13,794 nt of DNA from Chloroflexota bacterium. GTDB lineage: Bacteria > Chloroflexota > Dehalococcoidia > DSTF01 > JACRBR01. The stretch's first letter is position 1. Each line of letters opens with the position of its first letter. Position numbers and translations under genes: made by a program. Shown piece after piece: positions 9,401 to 13,794 of this stretch. The notes below the pieces were generated by a model, which was not told where the DNA came from, did not search any database, and worked only from the letters and a program-made list of their open reading frames with translations. The stretch is from assembly GCA_021813085.1 (NCBI GenBank), contig JAKAMA010000018.1, forward strand, positions 1 through 13,794, given 5' to 3'.

Positions 9401-9660
9401 CGGCTCGGGCGCGGGCGGGCGCGGGAGGCGCCCGTCCGCGCCAGATCCTCCGCCAGCTCCTGCGGCAGCACGTAGCGGACGTTGAGCTGCGCGAGGCCGC
9501 GGCGCGCGAGTGTGCGACGCAGGTAGGGCCGCAGGAGCACGTGGCCGACGAGCACCGTGACGGGCGCGAGCGCGTCGTCCGGGCGCGCGCCGGCGACCGC
9601 CCGAGCGAGCGCGCCCTCTATCGCAGCGAGATCGCCCATAATCAGGCGTGGCCGGGGCAT
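6454..9660 (-). CDS. addB: AddB-type helicase-like protein with Fe-S PD-(D/E)XK nuclease
   Basis: The 1068-residue product has a RecB-like nuclease at the C-terminus: H801 (TLIHAILE), D923 (GRIDRID), D938 and K940 (VIDYKTGK), and Q957/Y961 (QLPVY). Four cysteines frame it: C767 in YATCPYRYF, and C1032, C1035 and C1041 in CKYCDYKDVC. This is the iron-sulfur staple known from AddB and Cas4. The N-terminal 700 residues resemble an inactive UvrD-like helicase fold: no Walker A is visible where AddB of Bacillus has one, only VTVLVGHVLLRPYLRR. In characterised complexes the AddB side is the one that recognises Chi. The start ATG 9660 is favoured because a -10 box sits at leaderless distance from it; ATG 9639 (7 residues later) is the alternative, and an ATG at 9747 is unlikely because it would extend into the divergent gene. 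addA overlaps its stop. Confidence 0.9.
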   Translation of the reverse strand: MPRPRLIMGDLAAIEGALARAVAGARPDDALAPVTVLVGHVLLRPYLRRTLARRGLAQLNVRYVLPQELAEDLARTGASRARPRPSRWAERLLVREMAEQAGGYFAGIRGRDGFARALQRLFGELELGGFTVEGFARAARAAAAALPAAGAKLDELARLYGLYAGRRASFVAPADDCRAVDPGAFEGPLFIYGVWSLPELHLRMVQQIAARHDVAVFLPHSGLDADDAHLAFRQRLFADAPQERLPLSDPSGPPRVARSLFRDDLVSRDASQPAGRPGGVTLVGAPDTVREVWEAARACLQWARAGIRFHEMAVVYRGAETYRALVDEIFREAGIDTYLHEGRPLAEHPLGRRVLSLLELAADGGLRRAQVMEFLTETELPRDTLPSGTYASPSEWETFTREAGIIDGAAQWDERLQRLAAEKRARAAERGEDWLSERAARVDAFRSFVAAFAAALAAHPDEAAWAEHLRYLRALATAYAAGVEPVIEALDELNTLSAVRERVTFDVFCRTVRDDLELHDASRVLREPARSFGRQGVAVVDATSLRHLRFRAVCVLGVAERAWPAPPRPDPLLLERERRELNAAGAGVLPLRTEPDSEMLTYWLAMQAASEQLQVSYARAEAGGSGKYLPSYFFRATAEALEGRRLRIDELDQSGFVRRLQAGRLAADDFADALSAAEYDRTLVHAYATGRSGGEDVRALASDAADPRRASSFARALAARDARGARALTPYDGCMSAAEAVAAARDLSPFARNEAVSPSRLEMYATCPYRYFLRYVLRIEPLDEPEAIERIDSLERGTLIHAILERFMREVCPGDPPRPGARDRHIPRLLDVAREEGALRERRGLTGRALIWQLDQRQIHEDLVRWYDEEAAEAGSGLTPRAFEVGFGPQWHPREGPEDPLTSADPLVLSAGGREVRLQGRIDRIDWDDARTRFRVIDYKTGKAKTKVTLEGGTALQLPVYVHAAAQLLGIAPERGEAEYFFASSRGAFRRPRMSSEEIMERAPDLPRILGTIAEGIDDGFFAPHPDKDRQCKYCDYKDVCDARIERVMRRKSGDPRGEAYIALGDIA

Positions 9661-9670
9661 GTCAGGCGCA

Positions 9671-9676
9671 AGTATA
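9671..9676 (-). promoter_or_regulatory. -10 box of the addB-addA operon, leaderless position
   Basis: The minus strand reads TATACT, five of six bases matching TATAAT, followed by 10 bases and the addB ATG at 9660. Transcription would start within about 0-3 bases of that ATG, matching the absence of a Shine-Dalgarno sequence. No good -35 hexamer is visible; an inverted repeat occupies that region. Confidence 0.5.
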
Positions 9677-9685
9677 GCCCCGGCG

Positions 9686-9704
9686 GGCGACAACCCCTGT
9701 CGCC
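9686..9704. repeat. Inverted repeat in the addB / oxidoreductase divergent promoter region
   Basis: GGCGACA (9686-9692) and TGTCGCC (9698-9704) are perfect 7-bp arms separated by ACCCC. The repeat covers roughly the -25 to -40 positions of the proposed addB promoter and lies 45-63 bases before the start of the divergent oxidoreductase gene, so it could be an operator for one or both. Confidence 0.5.
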
Positions 9705-9748
9705 GCGACGCGCGCCAACACAGGAAGTTCCCCCGGAAGGAGCGCATG

Positions 9749-10204
9749 ATGCCGCACTACCAGAAGCCGGGATGGCTGACGCAACACGTCTTCAACGCCA
9801 TCATCGCGGGCGCTGCCAGGCTGGGCCTGAGCGTGCGGGGCTCGCGGGTGCTGGCGGTGCGCGGGCGCAGGAGCGGCGTATGGTGCGAGACGCCCGTGAA
9901 CCCGCTGACCGTCGACGACGACCGGTACCTCGTTGCGCCGCGCGGCGGGACGCAGTGGGTGCGCAACCTGCGGGCGGCGGGCGGCGGCGAATTGCGCCTC
10001 GGGGGCAAGGCGGAGCCGTTCCTGGCCCAGGAGCTCCTCGACACGCAGAAGGTCGAGGTGCTGCGCAACTACCTGCGGCACTGGAAGATGGAGACCGGCA
10101 TCTTCTTCGACGGCAAGACAGCGACATCGACGGACGAGGAGCTGTTGAGCATCGCGCCGCACCACCCGGTGTTCCGCATCACGCGCGAGGAGCCGTCAGG
10201 GTAG
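9749..10204 (+). CDS. Nitroreductase/deazaflavin (F420)-dependent oxidoreductase family protein
   Basis: The 151-residue protein has the signature of the Ddn-like F420-dependent nitroreductase/quinone reductase family: an N-terminal KPGWLTQHVFN helix, GSRVLAVRGRRSG at 31-43, TPVNPL, then the cofactor-contacting strand RYLVAPRGGTQWVRNLRAAGG at about 59-79. Family members use reduced F420 to reduce quinones, nitroaromatics or lipid peroxidation products, usually at the membrane face. Substrate and actual cofactor cannot be shown from sequence, and no F420 biosynthesis gene lies in the window. The start is ATG 9749, 6 bases after AAGGAG (9737-9742). The adjacent in-frame ATG at 9746 is only 3 bases from it, and an ATG at 9557 would overlap divergent addB. 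It is transcribed away from addB. The 101 bases after it hold only the radC promoter. Confidence 0.85.
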   Translation: MPHYQKPGWLTQHVFNAIIAGAARLGLSVRGSRVLAVRGRRSGVWCETPVNPLTVDDDRYLVAPRGGTQWVRNLRAAGGGELRLGGKAEPFLAQELLDTQKVEVLRNYLRHWKMETGIFFDGKTATSTDEELLSIAPHHPVFRITREEPSG

Positions 10205-10291
10205 CCCGGCGCGGCCGCGCGCATGGCTGCCGAAGCCGATCGCGGGCCGTCTGCGCGGCGTCGAGATCTGTGAGCCGCGCGCGATGGACTG

Positions 10292-10297
10292 TACACT
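10292..10297 (+). promoter_or_regulatory. -10 box of radC, leaderless position
   Basis: TACACT lies 8 bases before the radC ATG at 10306. It is preceded directly by TG, though without the extra base of a true extended -10. A start site 7 bases past its last T falls at 10304, giving a leader of 0-2 bases, and there is no Shine-Dalgarno sequence upstream of the ATG. The same TACACTTGC-type context (TATACTTGC) precedes addB. Confidence 0.5.
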
Positions 10298-10305
10298 TGC
10301 CCGGC

Positions 10306-11025
10306 ATGGAGCATGACGAGAGCACCCCGCCGTACACGCTGATCCGCGACCTTCCCGCGTCGGACCGCCCGCGGGAGCGCCTGCGGGATTTCGGCGCGCA
10401 GGCGCTCTCGACGCAGGAGCTCATCGCGATCCTGCTCCGTACCGGCACGCCGAAGGAGAGCGCGCTGACGCAGGCATCGCGGCTGCTCGCGCGCTTTGCC
10501 GGCCTCCCCGGCCTGGCACGCGCTTCGTTCGCCGAGCTGCGCAACGAGAAGGGGCTCGGCGAGGCGAAAGCGGCCCAGCTCCAGGCGGCGCTCGAGCTGG
10601 GTATGCGCGCCGCATCGGCGATGCCCGATGAGCGCCGCATCTTCAAATCCCCGGACGACATCGCCACCATCGCCCTGGCGGAGATGTCGCTGCTGGAGCA
10701 GGAGTGCGTGCGCGTGCTGCTGCTCGATGCGCGGATGCGCATGATCGGCTTCCCGGAGGTGTACCGAGGGAGCGCCCACACGGCACAGGTGCGGATCGCC
10801 GAGCTGCTGCGCGACGCCGTGCGCGTGAACGCGACGCAGATCGTGCTCGTGCACAACCACCCGTCCGGAGACCCGACACCGTCGGCGCCGGACATCCAGA
10901 TGACCAAGATGGTGTTCGATTCGGCGCGGGTGATGGACATCACGCTGCTGGACCACATGATCATCGCGGGCGGGCGCTACGTCAGCATGAAGGCCGTGAA
11001 CATGGGGTTTCCCCATGGCTCGTGA
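10306..11025 (+). CDS. radC: RadC family JAMM-domain protein
   Basis: The 239-residue protein has the usual RadC layout: an N-terminal PYTLIRDLPASDRPRERL segment, a helix-hairpin-helix-like region around residues 60-100 (KGLGEAKAAQLQ), and a C-terminal MPN/JAMM metal-binding domain. The JAMM motif is intact, with H183, H185 and D196 in HNHPSGDPTPSAPD and the probable glutamate E151 in EVYRGS. The HPRE element common in other RadC proteins is replaced by VRIAE. Although named for a repair mutant, RadC has no settled biochemical function. The start ATG 10306 is supported by homologue length and by the -10 box at leaderless distance; no ribosome binding site is visible. The last 11 bases overlap the HAD gene in another frame, and the overlap sits in a perfect hairpin. 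Confidence 0.95.
   Translation: MEHDESTPPYTLIRDLPASDRPRERLRDFGAQALSTQELIAILLRTGTPKESALTQASRLLARFAGLPGLARASFAELRNEKGLGEAKAAQLQAALELGMRAASAMPDERRIFKSPDDIATIALAEMSLLEQECVRVLLLDARMRMIGFPEVYRGSAHTAQVRIAELLRDAVRVNATQIVLVHNHPSGDPTPSAPDIQMTKMVFDSARVMDITLLDHMIIAGGRYVSMKAVNMGFPHGS
11001..11017 (+). promoter_or_regulatory. Hairpin enclosing the HAD start codon at the radC/HAD overlap
   Basis: CATGGGG (11001-11007), TTT, CCCCATG (11011-11017) form a perfect 7-bp inverted repeat with a 3-base loop. The 3' arm contains the ATG of the HAD gene, and the only purine-rich stretch upstream, GGGG, is in the 5' arm. Closed, the structure would hide both; a ribosome finishing radC would open it. This translational-coupling reading is inferred from the layout. 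Confidence 0.5.
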
Positions 11026-11860
11026 GCTGCCGGCTCGCGCGCGCGGGTTTCTCGACGGCGGCCGCAAGGCGCGGCTCGTCGCGCTCGACATGGACGGGAC
11101 GCTGCTGGAGCGCGGGAGCGCGATCAGCGACGGCAACGCGGCAGCCGTCCGGGCGGCGGTCGCGGCCGGCGTGCAGATCGTGCTCGCGACCTCGCGCTGG
11201 TACGTGCTGGCGAAGCGCACGGCCGACCTCCTCGGCATCACCGCGCCGCTGATCTGCCACAACGGGGCGCTGATCCGCGGCCCGCATGACGACGCGCCGC
11301 TGCTCGACCTGATCATCCCCACCGGCACCGCAACAGAGATCGCGCGGATCGCGGACGACGCCGGATATGAGGGCATGGTCACGGTGGACAACGTGACCTA
11401 CCTCGCGGCAGGCCGCGCCGAAGGGGACGCGTCCCGGCTGCCAGCCGGCATCGTGCTGACGCAGCGACTGTCGGCGCACATCGCAGCGGGCGCACAGGCG
11501 TTCCTCTTCTTCGGGCAGGAAGCGGTGGACGGCGTGCGGGCGCGGCTCGACGGCAGGCACGACGGTGCGCTGACGCTCGCCCGGGGCTACAGCGAGACCT
11601 TCCCGCCGTACCTGAACATCGTGCACGGCGCCGCGGACAAAGGACGCGCGCTCCTCATGGTCTGCGAGCGCCTCGGCGTCGAGCCCGACGAGGTGATGGC
11701 GATCGGCGACGCGGCGCCGGACCTGGAGATGATGCGCGTGGCCGGGCTGAGCGTCGCGATGGGCAATGCGCCGCCGGAGGTCCAGGCGGAGGTCGATGTC
11801 GTCGCCCCGGACAACCGCGAGGACGGGGTCGCGTGGGCGATCCGCCGGTTCGCTCTATAG
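11015..11860 (+). CDS. HAD superfamily (Cof-type, IIB) hydrolase
   Basis: The 281-residue protein matches Cof-type HAD phosphatases. Motif I is ALDMDGTLL with nucleophile D25 and acid/base D27, motif II is LATSR around residue 59, motif III lysine is K209 (AADKG), and motif IV is GDAAPDLEM with D232 and D236. The cap domain between about 85 and 200 (from ICHNGALI) is type IIB. These enzymes dephosphorylate sugar phosphates, nucleotides or flavin precursors; the substrate is not predictable here. Motif IV has AAP where many relatives have NxN, but both metal-binding acids are kept. The start ATG 11015 overlaps radC by 11 bases in the +1 frame and is the only one keeping motif I in its usual place. 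There is no accessible Shine-Dalgarno sequence. A perfect hairpin follows 32 bases after the stop. Confidence 0.92.
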   Translation: MARELPARARGFLDGGRKARLVALDMDGTLLERGSAISDGNAAAVRAAVAAGVQIVLATSRWYVLAKRTADLLGITAPLICHNGALIRGPHDDAPLLDLIIPTGTATEIARIADDAGYEGMVTVDNVTYLAAGRAEGDASRLPAGIVLTQRLSAHIAAGAQAFLFFGQEAVDGVRARLDGRHDGALTLARGYSETFPPYLNIVHGAADKGRALLMVCERLGVEPDEVMAIGDAAPDLEMMRVAGLSVAMGNAPPEVQAEVDVVAPDNREDGVAWAIRRFAL

Positions 11861-11892
11861 GGCATCACATGCACATCGCCCGCGACCGACGC

Positions 11893-11914
11893 GGGCGGGC
11901 ACACGGGCCCGCCC
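11893..11914. terminator. Hairpin between convergent HAD and cyclophilin genes
   Basis: GGGCGGGC (11893-11900) and GCCCGCCC (11907-11914) form a perfect 8-bp GC-only stem with the loop ACACGG. It lies 32 bases after the HAD stop and directly abuts the cyclophilin stop codon at 11915. It lacks a T-run, but its position and strength fit a shared bidirectional terminator. Confidence 0.6.
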
Positions 11915-12595
11915 CTACTGCTCTTCGATGACGATGGTGTTGATCTTCGTGCCGGGCGTGGTCGCCGTCGCCGGGTCGCGCGGCATGATCTTGTCGAGCA
12001 CGTCGCGGCCGGACACGATCTGCCCGAACGCCGTGTACTTGCCATCAAGGTTGGGCTGCGGCGCGTAGCAGATGAACCACTGGCTGCCTGCGGAGTTCGG
12101 CGCCGAGGTCTTGGCCATGCCGATCGTGCCGTCGAGGAACTTCCGGGCGTTGACCTCGTCCTTGATCGTGTAGCCGGGCCCGCCGCTGCCCGTGCCGGTA
12201 GGGTCGCCCGCCTGCGCGACGAAGCCGGGGATGACACGGTGGAACGTGACGCCATCGTAGAAGTGGTTGCGCGCCAGGAAGACGAAGTTATTGACGGTAA
12301 CGGGCGCGTCTTTCGGGAACAGCTCGAGCTTGATGTCGCCGATGTCCATCTTGATCGTGGCGAAGTACTTCTTGTTGACGTCGATGGTCATGGGCGGTGG
12401 TGCGGCGTAGGTCTTGGGAGTCGTCGTCGTGCCTCCTGGCTGCGTCGATGTGGCGGCCGGCGTGCTGGCGGCCACGGGCGTCCCTCCGGTTGCCGGCGTC
12501 TGCGGGCTCGGGGTCGATGTCGTGTTGCCGCTGCCGCCGCAGGCGCTGACGATAACGGCGGCGAGCACCGTCGCGCAGGCAATGGCGAGCTTCAT
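11915..12595 (-). CDS. Lipoprotein cyclophilin-type peptidyl-prolyl cis-trans isomerase
   Basis: The 226-residue product opens with a lipoprotein signal peptide (hydrophobic stretch, lipobox IVSAC with the lipidated cysteine C19), followed by a Ser/Thr/Pro/Gly-rich linker to about residue 68 and a cyclophilin domain from about 75 to 226. Catalytic landmarks are FHRVIPGFVAQ with R120, F125 and Q128, matching R55, F60 and Q63 of human cyclophilin A. The tryptophan and histidine equivalent to W121 and H126 are N182 and Y187, as in many bacterial single-domain forms, which usually bind cyclosporin poorly. It should act outside the cytoplasmic membrane, helping exported proteins fold. The start ATG 12595 places the signal peptide correctly; GAGGG touches the ATG and AAGGGA lies 6 bases upstream. 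The gene is convergent with the HAD gene and shares its hairpin terminator. Confidence 0.95.
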   Translation of the reverse strand: MKLAIACATVLAAVIVSACGGSGNTTSTPSPQTPATGGTPVAASTPAATSTQPGGTTTTPKTYAAPPPMTIDVNKKYFATIKMDIGDIKLELFPKDAPVTVNNFVFLARNHFYDGVTFHRVIPGFVAQAGDPTGTGSGGPGYTIKDEVNARKFLDGTIGMAKTSAPNSAGSQWFICYAPQPNLDGKYTAFGQIVSGRDVLDKIMPRDPATATTPGTKINTIVIEEQ

Positions 12596-12646
12596 CCCTC
12601 GTCCCTTCTTCCCGGTCCGTTGCTGCTCGTGCCGGCTGGCCAGAGC

Positions 12647-12655
12647 ACCATAGCA
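12647..12655 (-). promoter_or_regulatory. Possible extended -10 promoter of the cyclophilin gene
   Basis: The minus strand reads TGCTATGGT, which fits an extended -10 (TGn plus TATGGT), about 50 bases before the ATG at 12595. No matching -35 is visible, which extended -10 promoters often tolerate. The call rests on this one motif. Confidence 0.35.
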
Positions 12656-12698
12656 AAGTCAGCGCCGGTGCGCAGGGGTGTAGCGCGCCGGATCGCAT

Positions 12699-12712
12699 GC
12701 ATGACTTCATGC
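12699..12712. repeat. Operator-like palindrome
   Basis: GCATGACTTCATGC is a perfect inverted repeat with 6-bp arms and a 2-base centre. It sits in the 296-base stretch between the divergent cyclophilin and DUF2283 genes, where the only other items seen are the possible cyclophilin -10 and the DUF4258 remnant. A partly overlapping CGCATG/CATGCG pair (12694-12713) shares it. Confidence 0.4.
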
Positions 12713-12764
12713 GGCGTGCGCCACTGACCCTTGTCCCAGACGGCGCAACCGCCACAATTCGGCC

Positions 12765-12889
12765 ACGGATCAGGAGGTCTGCGTGCTGAGATATCCATCG
12801 GTCCGTGCCGGGGACGCCGGCTGAAGGTATATGTGGAACGCGGCAGCAATCCGCCGAAGATCAAGACAGCCGTCTGGGAAGGGGATTAA
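12765..12889 (+). pseudogene. Probable frameshifted remnant of a DUF4258-type gene
   Basis: The frame ending at the TAA 12887-12889 translates as GRRLKVYVERGSNPPKIKTA plus WEGD-type ending from about 12812. This resembles the C-terminal strands of DUF4258 proteins, the family often encoded next to DUF2283. That frame has no ATG and is closed by a stop at 12725. Immediately upstream, in another frame, DQEVCVLRYPSVRAGD (12768-12815) resembles the EEV..VLR.P helix of the same family and then stops at 12822-12824. An AGGAGGT (12772-12778) with a GTG at 12783 lies within it. The two pieces could join by one frameshift plus some lost sequence; the usual histidine/arginine-rich N-terminus is not recognisable. 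It ends 2 bases before the DUF2283 ATG. Family assignment is from remembered pattern only; a chance open frame remains possible. Confidence 0.4.
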
Positions 12890-12891
12890 CC

Positions 12892-13140
12892 ATGGGCTTT
12901 GACCCGGTCACGTACGATCCTGACGCAGATGCGCTGTACGTCCGATTCAGCGAGGAACCGGTCGCGAAGACGGTCACGGTCGACGACTTTCGCATGATCG
13001 ACTATTCGGACGATGGCGCGATCGTCGGCATCGAGTTTGTAGATGTCTCTGGCGGGATCGATCTCCGCGATATCCCGTTCGGCCCGCGAGTAGAGCGTCT
13101 GATCCACGACCACGGATCCCAGTTCAAGATCCTCGTGTAG
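12892..13140 (+). CDS. DUF2283 family protein
   Basis: This 82-residue protein shows the DUF2283 pattern: YDPDADALYVRFSEEPVAKT at the N-terminus, a DDFRMIDYSDDG turn, then IVGIEFVDVSGG. The family has no established biochemical function; it is often found beside DUF4258 genes and is sometimes suspected of being the antitoxin half of such pairs. The start ATG 12892 has GGAAGGGG ending 7 bases upstream. In-frame upstream ATG 12805 has no good site and would add 29 atypical residues. Codons such as TTT, GTA, TCT and TAT are commoner here than in neighbouring genes, consistent with an accessory insertion between the conserved cyclophilin and valS genes. It converges on valS with only 16 bases between stops, and no terminator fits there. 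Confidence 0.88.
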   Translation: MGFDPVTYDPDADALYVRFSEEPVAKTVTVDDFRMIDYSDDGAIVGIEFVDVSGGIDLRDIPFGPRVERLIHDHGSQFKILV

Positions 13141-13156
13141 TCGCCCCGCCGTCAAC

Positions 13157-13794
13157 CTACTCCAGCTCCGCGATGCTCGCGCGAAGCCCTTGGAGGCGCG
13201 CCTCGACGGCGGCGAGCCGCGCCTGCTCCGTAGCGACGATGCGTTCGGGCGCCTTGGCGCGGAACTGCTCGTTGTGCAGCTTCGCCGCGATGCGCGCGCC
13301 TTCGGCCTCGGCCTCGGCGACGTGCTTCTCGAGCCGCGCGCGCTCGGCGGCGACGTCGAACAGGCCGGCCAGTGGCACGACCGCGGTGACGCCTTCGAGC
13401 ACGGCGGTGGCCACCTGCTCGCGCGGCGCGTCGTCCCCGGCGCCAACGATGTGCAGCGGCCTGACGCGCGCCAGGGCCTCGATGTACGGTGCGCCGGCCG
13501 CGAGCGTGCCGCGCGCGCCGTCGCCGACGGCGTAGGCCTCGATGAAGCGCGCCGGCTCGACCTTCTTCTCGGCGCGGATGTTGCGGATCGCGCGTACCAC
13601 ATCGATCAGCAGCGTCATCTCGCGCTCGGCGGCAGCATCGGCGTAGCCGCTCTCCCCGCGCGGGTACGGCGCGACGATCAGCGCCTCGGCGCCGACGCCG
13701 TCGAGCTTCTGGACGAGCGCCTGCCAGATCTCTTCCGTTACGAACGGCATCACGGGGTGCAGCAGGCGCAGGCAGCGTTCGAGCACGTAGACCA
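13157..13794 (-). CDS. valS: Valyl-tRNA synthetase, C-terminal part, runs off the right edge
   Basis: The frame is open to the window edge, and 211 residues are visible. They begin in the anticodon-binding domain with VYVLERCLRLLHPVMPFVTEEIW, a hallmark of class Ia synthetases, and continue through IRNIRAEKKVEP. They end in the valine-specific C-terminal coiled-coil arm, about 65 residues rich in Glu, Ala, Arg and Lys starting at AERARLEKHVAEAE and including the NEQFRAKAPE motif. The enzyme charges tRNA-Val with valine in the cytoplasm; the arm clamps the tRNA elbow. The GTG at 13786 is internal, not a start. The catalytic HIGH and KMSKS regions lie outside the window. The visible part has no frameshift. 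Confidence 0.96.
   Translation of the reverse strand, partial: VYVLERCLRLLHPVMPFVTEEIWQALVQKLDGVGAEALIVAPYPRGESGYADAAAEREMTLLIDVVRAIRNIRAEKKVEPARFIEAYAVGDGARGTLAAGAPYIEALARVRPLHIVGAGDDAPREQVATAVLEGVTAVVPLAGLFDVAAERARLEKHVAEAEAEGARIAAKLHNEQFRAKAPERIVATEQARLAAVEARLQGLRASIAELE

Noticed and set aside
10207-10222. GC-only palindrome GCGCGGCCGCGC after the oxidoreductase gene as a terminator
   Set aside because: It has no loop and no T-run, and at this GC content such palindromes arise often by chance.
12592-12864. A 90-codon minus-strand frame whose TGA overlaps the cyclophilin ATG as ATGA
   Set aside because: The overlap looks like coupling, but the product has no family resemblance and no clear ribosome site. 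It also runs through the cyclophilin promoter candidate and antisense to the DUF4258-like remnant. It stays a weak alternative.

Overview
This is a GC-rich bacterial chromosome segment made mostly of ordinary conserved genes packed tightly in short, often overlapping operons. A deazaflavin (F420)-dependent nitroreductase-type protein, an AddA/AddB pair whose AddB lacks a Walker A motif, two genes that look leaderless, and a DUF2283 gene together suggest Chloroflexota or an actinobacterial relative. That placement is inference; the window holds no rRNA or other strong taxonomic marker.

Layout. (1) 1-1223, plus strand: the end of an Ada-type AraC/O6-alkylguanine-DNA alkyltransferase, running in from the left edge, overlaps a NUDIX hydrolase by one base (TAGTG), giving a compact nucleotide-damage pair. 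(2) 1288-2911, minus strand: a small dimeric alpha/beta-barrel monooxygenase-like gene precedes a Glu/Leu/Phe/Val-type glutamate dehydrogenase, each with a strong ribosome binding site. (3) 3140-9660, minus strand: addB followed by addA, joined by an ATGA stop/start overlap. They encode a double-strand-break-processing helicase-nuclease with two RecB-like nuclease domains and, in AddB, a four-cysteine Fe-S staple. (4) 9749-11860, plus strand: the F420-type oxidoreductase, then radC and a Cof-type HAD phosphatase overlapping by 11 bases. (5) 11915-12595, minus strand: a lipoprotein cyclophilin. (6) 12765-13140, plus strand: a DUF2283 gene behind what looks like a broken DUF4258-type partner, a small accessory island with slightly lower GC codon choice. 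(7) 13157 to the right edge, minus strand: the C-terminal end of valyl-tRNA synthetase.

DNA repair is the commonest theme (Ada, NUDIX, AddAB, RadC), but these genes sit in separate transcription units. I found no convincing new multi-gene system, CRISPR array, tRNA, rRNA or insertion sequence. The leads that most deserve a second look are non-coding: a perfect hairpin whose 3' arm contains the HAD start codon at the radC/HAD overlap (11001-11017), two -10 boxes placed so that addB and radC would be leaderless, an inverted repeat over the -35 region of addB, and the apparent DUF4258 remnant with an operator-like palindrome nearby.
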